Shown here: one piece after another, positions 30,694-33,159 of the stretch | Position numbering within the stretch: the stretch's first letter is position 1 | Layout of the letters: each line of letters starts with the position of its first letter | NCBI GenBank assembly: GCA_947036475.1 | Contig: CAMQRG010000001.1 | Location: 1-33,159, forward strand | Length of the DNA: 33,159 bases | DNA from: an uncultured Clostridia bacterium | GTDB taxonomy: Bacteria; Bacillota; Clostridia; Lachnospirales; Anaerotignaceae | Reading direction: 5' to 3' | Notes under the pieces: model-generated | Told to the model about the DNA's origin: nothing | Database searches by the model: none | The model's input: only the letters and a program-made list of their open reading frames with translations | Translations under genes and position numbers: made by a program

Positions 30694-31860
30694 ATGGAGC
30701 ATACGGAATGGAAACATGGGCTGTTGATTGCTGTCAACCGTCCAAAGGAACAGGCAAAAGGCATCTGCCGCCTGACGCACGCCGGAATGGCGGCAGATGT
30801 GGAGGATATCGGCTGGCTGGATAAAACGAGACTGGACAGCCGCGCAGATGGGCTTTCGGCAGAGATGCGGACTTTGCTGGAAAAAAGCATTGCCAGCAGA
30901 ACGGCTTCGCTCGTAAATACGGCGCATGGCTCTCTGGAGGAATGGAAAGTCCGTCTGGAACGCAAAATCCCGCAGAAAAAACGGGTACACCTGCTTGCGC
31001 TGGGCGATGTAGGCAGTACCGTTCTGACCGTCCTGAAACTGCTGGGCGGGGACTGCATCAGTGCTCTGGGGATTTATGATGTCAACGAAACTGTCTGCCA
31101 GCGTTGGGAATGTGAGTTGAATCAGGCCGCTTACCCATGGGAGTATGACGCACTGCCTCCCGTTGAAATTCTGCGGGAGGAAAACCTTTTTGCGTGCGAT
31201 GTGTTTGTGTTCTGCGCGTCAAAAGGCATACCGCCCGTTGGTTCCGGCGTACAGGACGTACGCATGGCACAGTATGAAGCCAATAAAAGTATTATCTCAC
31301 ATTTTGCGAAAAAAGCGGCAGAAAGCCATTTTCGGGGTTTGTTTGCCGTTGTTTCCGACCCTGTTGACCCACTCTGCAGGGCTGCGCTTCGGGCGGCAGG
31401 CGGCGCGCTCCTTCCGGAACAGATACAGGGCTACGGGCTGGGCGTAATGAACGCGCGCGCAGCATATTACGCGAAAAAAGACGCACGTTTTTCCTCTTTC
31501 CTGAAAGAAGGAAGGGCATACGGTCCGCATGGGGCGGATTTGGTAATTGCCAACAGCATCGCACAGTATAACGATGCTCTTTCGCGGGAACTGACGCAGC
31601 TTGCTGTCGAAGCAAACATGCGGACGCGGGAACTGGGCTTCAAGCCGTATATCGCCCCTGCAATCTCCTCGGCAGCCATTTCCCTTCTGCTCACTCTGCG
31701 GGGTGAATGGCATTACAGTTCAAATTTCCTCGGCGGCATATACATGGGCTGCAAAAACCGTTCTACCCTGTTCGGACTGGAAACGGAAGTCCTTCCCCTG
31801 CCGGAACCGCTTTTCGCGCGGATACGGCAGGCCGCTGAAAATCTGGAGGCGATACAATGA
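30694..31860 (+). CDS. Divergent lactate/malate dehydrogenase-fold protein
   Basis: The 388-residue protein aligns by motif with the LDH/MDH superfamily after an extra N-terminal region of about 95 residues. The nucleotide loop is LLALGDVGS (G104-S108) and IYDVN ends strand 2 with an Asp, favouring NAD. The mobile-loop equivalent is GSGVQDVRMAQYEANKSII with R190 at the substrate-Arg position. VVSDPVD (219-225) replaces the usual VVSNPVD, NAR (R255) retains the substrate-binding Arg, and YGPHG carries the catalytic-type H279. The Asp that normally pairs with that His is M252 here. ATG 30694 follows GAGGTGG. It overlaps the last operon gene by ATGA. Confidence 0.8.
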   Translation: MEHTEWKHGLLIAVNRPKEQAKGICRLTHAGMAADVEDIGWLDKTRLDSRADGLSAEMRTLLEKSIASRTASLVNTAHGSLEEWKVRLERKIPQKKRVHLLALGDVGSTVLTVLKLLGGDCISALGIYDVNETVCQRWECELNQAAYPWEYDALPPVEILREENLFACDVFVFCASKGIPPVGSGVQDVRMAQYEANKSIISHFAKKAAESHFRGLFAVVSDPVDPLCRAALRAAGGALLPEQIQGYGLGVMNARAAYYAKKDARFSSFLKEGRAYGPHGADLVIANSIAQYNDALSRELTQLAVEANMRTRELGFKPYIAPAISSAAISLLLTLRGEWHYSSNFLGGIYMGCKNRSTLFGLETEVLPLPEPLFARIRQAAENLEAIQ

Positions 31861-32912
31861 AAAAAAAGCTGACGCTTGTTTATCCCCACTGCGAGGACGC
31901 AAAACGGACGGAACGACTGAACGGCGTACTGCAAAGCATTCTGGACGGATACGACTGTACCGTCATGCGATACGCAGAGGATTTCGTACCCATACAGGGA
32001 GGGGCAGTTCTCTTTGCCGTACCGCTCGGCATTTCAGGCATCAATCTGGAATACTGCCGGTTTCTGAAAATACTGCGGATGCAGCCGGATATGCTTACAG
32101 GTTGTGTCGGCGGAATCATTGTAGACGGAGAAAGTGAACTGTATACAAAGGCAGTTTCGCGGGAGCTGATGTTTACCGCCAATCAGGCAGGCTGTGCGTT
32201 CCCGGGCCGCGCAATGGTAGAAGGGACAGTTTCTTTGCAGAATTTCAACATACAGGCAATGAAACTGGAAACGGATAATCTTTCGGCGTACCATATTGCG
32301 GCGGCAGAAATGCTGGAACGCGTCACAAGCTATCAGGTCAGGCCGAAGAAACCCCCGAATATCCTTGTACTCCACGCCAGCAATTTCAAGACCTCGAACA
32401 CAGTCGCACTCTGGAATATGGTAAAAGAAGGGCTTGCGGACTGTGAGATTACGGAAATTTCCCTGCGCAACGGCACGATACAGGACTGCGGCGGCTGTCC
32501 GTACCATATGTGTATGCATTTCAGCGAAAAATCCAGCTGTTATTATGGCGGTGTCATTGTGGAACAGGTCTACCCTGCCATACAGGCGTGTGACGCGCTC
32601 GTCCTGCTCTGCCCGAATTATAACGACGCGCTGAGCGCAAACCTCACCGCCTTTGTCAACCGTCTGACCGCTCTGTTCCGCAAAACAGCATTTTACGAAA
32701 AGAGCGTGTTCGCGGTCGTGGTTTCGGGGTACAGCGGCGGGGATATCGTAGCAGAACAGATTATCAGCGCTCTGAGCATGAATAAGACCTTCCGTCTGCC
32801 GCCAGGTTTCGCTATGGTGGAAACAGCAAACGACCCGCTGAGTATCCTCAAAGTGGAAGGGATACAGGAACGCGCCGCAGCGTTCGCAGAACGGATACGA
32901 AAATATATATAA
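31857..32912 (+). CDS. Two-lobed flavodoxin-like protein with four-cysteine motif
   Basis: The 351-residue protein has two lobes. Residues 1-160 look like a degenerate flavodoxin-like lobe (LTLVYPHCEDAKRTERLNG, VLFAVPLGISGINLEYCRFL, GCVGGIIVDGESELYTKA). Residues 165-351 are an NADPH-dependent FMN reductase/iron-sulfur-flavoprotein-like lobe: ILVLHASNFKTSNTVALWN (phosphate loop), then C211, C214, C219 and C228 (CGGC, MC, SSC), then CDALVLLCPNYNDALSANLTAFVNRL (in part), the flavin-contact and dimer segment. Iron-sulfur flavoproteins place a cluster at an equivalent Cys motif, though the spacing here is longer. Last gene of the operon, overlapping the LDH-like gene. Confidence 0.78.
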   Translation: MKKKLTLVYPHCEDAKRTERLNGVLQSILDGYDCTVMRYAEDFVPIQGGAVLFAVPLGISGINLEYCRFLKILRMQPDMLTGCVGGIIVDGESELYTKAVSRELMFTANQAGCAFPGRAMVEGTVSLQNFNIQAMKLETDNLSAYHIAAAEMLERVTSYQVRPKKPPNILVLHASNFKTSNTVALWNMVKEGLADCEITEISLRNGTIQDCGGCPYHMCMHFSEKSSCYYGGVIVEQVYPAIQACDALVLLCPNYNDALSANLTAFVNRLTALFRKTAFYEKSVFAVVVSGYSGGDIVAEQIISALSMNKTFRLPPGFAMVETANDPLSILKVEGIQERAAAFAERIRKYI

Positions 32913-32940
32913 AAGACCATGGGGCAACAGCTGTCAGCGT

Positions 32941-32988
32941 TTGACTTAAGAAACCAAACCAAAAGTAAAATTTGTTTTCTTAAGTCAA
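32941..32988. repeat. 13-bp inverted repeat after the redox operon
   Basis: TTGACTTAAGAAA (32941-32953) and TTTCTTAAGTCAA (32976-32988) are perfect 13-bp arms around a 22-nt AC/T-rich centre. There is no T-run, so it is not a normal terminator. The gap 32913-33064 also holds the terminator at 33033; no gene is seen. Confidence 0.8.
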
Positions 32989-33032
32989 GCCGCCTTTGAG
33001 CGTTATCCTTATCGGAGTTATCAGGCTTCAGA

Positions 33033-33061
33033 AAACCCGGAGAGTTTTCTCTCCGGGTTTT
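33033..33061. terminator. Bidirectional terminator
   Basis: AAACCCGGAGAG (33033-33044) pairs perfectly with CTCTCCGGGTTT (33049-33060) around TTTT. T-runs of four occur on both strands; it serves the operon ending at 32912 and the minus-strand gene ending at 33065. Confidence 0.9.
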
Positions 33062-33064
33062 GTA

Positions 33065-33159
33065 TTACATTCCGTACACCATTTTCTTTTTCTGCTGCAT
33101 GGCCTTCGGCTGTTCGAAGGTATACTCGATTTCAATCAAATTTCCTTCCGTTCTGGAAT
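33065..33159 (-). CDS. C-terminal end of an unidentified minus-strand gene (cut by window edge)
   Basis: An open minus-strand frame enters from the right edge and stops at TAA 33065-33067, next to the terminator. The visible end is about 30 residues: SRTEGNLIEIEYTFEQPK, then AMQQKKKMVYGM. The final part is basic and Met/Lys-rich. Too short to identify. Confidence 0.6.
   Translation of the reverse strand, partial: SRTEGNLIEIEYTFEQPKAMQQKKKMVYGM

Overview
The window looks like a chromosomal segment of an anaerobic, probably spore-forming Clostridia member, Lachnospirales-like in overall character. I do not name a genus. The evidence is: mid-range base composition; strong AGGAGG-type ribosome binding sites with frequent GTG and TTG starts; a CIRCE-controlled hrcA-grpE-dnaK-dnaJ operon; a ylbJ-coaD-rsmD neighbourhood; a COG2509 flavoprotein; and MoxR/DUF58 and VanW/G5 envelope proteins. 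I saw no rRNA, tRNA, CRISPR array, prophage or intact insertion sequence.

Layout, left to right. 1-497 (-) is the N-terminal part of an MvaI/BcnI-family restriction endonuclease cut by the window edge. 782-2119 (-) holds two lipoproteins, one with an exact 11-residue repeat. 2275-7488 (-) is the heat-shock operon hrcA-grpE-dnaK-dnaJ, with a CIRCE operator and a second inverted repeat over the promoter core. dnaK is bracketed on both sides by copies of a six-hairpin element whose stems covary between copies. 7674-9697 (-) is hemW, a TfoX C-terminal-domain protein and an unknown acidic protein. 9897-11182 (+) is a small conserved protein plus a secreted nuclease lipoprotein. 11321-14050 (+) is an ECF sigma factor, its zinc-finger anti-sigma factor and two companions; a terminator-like hairpin lies between the apparent promoter and the sigma gene. 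14365-15495 (-) is a membrane diguanylate cyclase. 15798-18316 (+) is MoxR, a DUF58 protein and two small unknowns. 18395-21061 (-) is a solitary HypE-like AIR-synthase-fold protein and a VanW/G5 envelope protein. 21374-22483 (+) is ylbJ behind a sigma-E-like promoter; convergent to it lie a coiled-coil protein, coaD and rsmD (22507-24056, -). 24260-25846 (-) is a COG2509 FAD oxidoreductase. 26073-26939 (+) is a methionine-rich lipoprotein.

27137-32912 (+) is the least familiar part. It is a tightly packed seven-gene operon: two half-size YdcZ-type DMT membrane proteins, a PfkB/ribokinase-type kinase, a flavodoxin-fold NAD(P)H oxidoreductase, a zinc alcohol-dehydrogenase-type enzyme, a divergent lactate/malate-dehydrogenase-fold protein with an altered active site, and a two-lobed flavodoxin-like protein with a four-cysteine motif. 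Read together they suggest uptake or export, phosphorylation and serial oxidation/reduction of a small hydroxylated compound, but the substrate cannot be read from the sequence. A palindrome and a bidirectional terminator follow, then the last codons of an unidentified minus-strand gene at the right edge.

The observations I rate highest are the seven-gene redox operon, the covarying multi-hairpin elements around dnaK, the extra inverted repeat over the hrcA promoter, and the possible attenuator in front of the ECF sigma gene.
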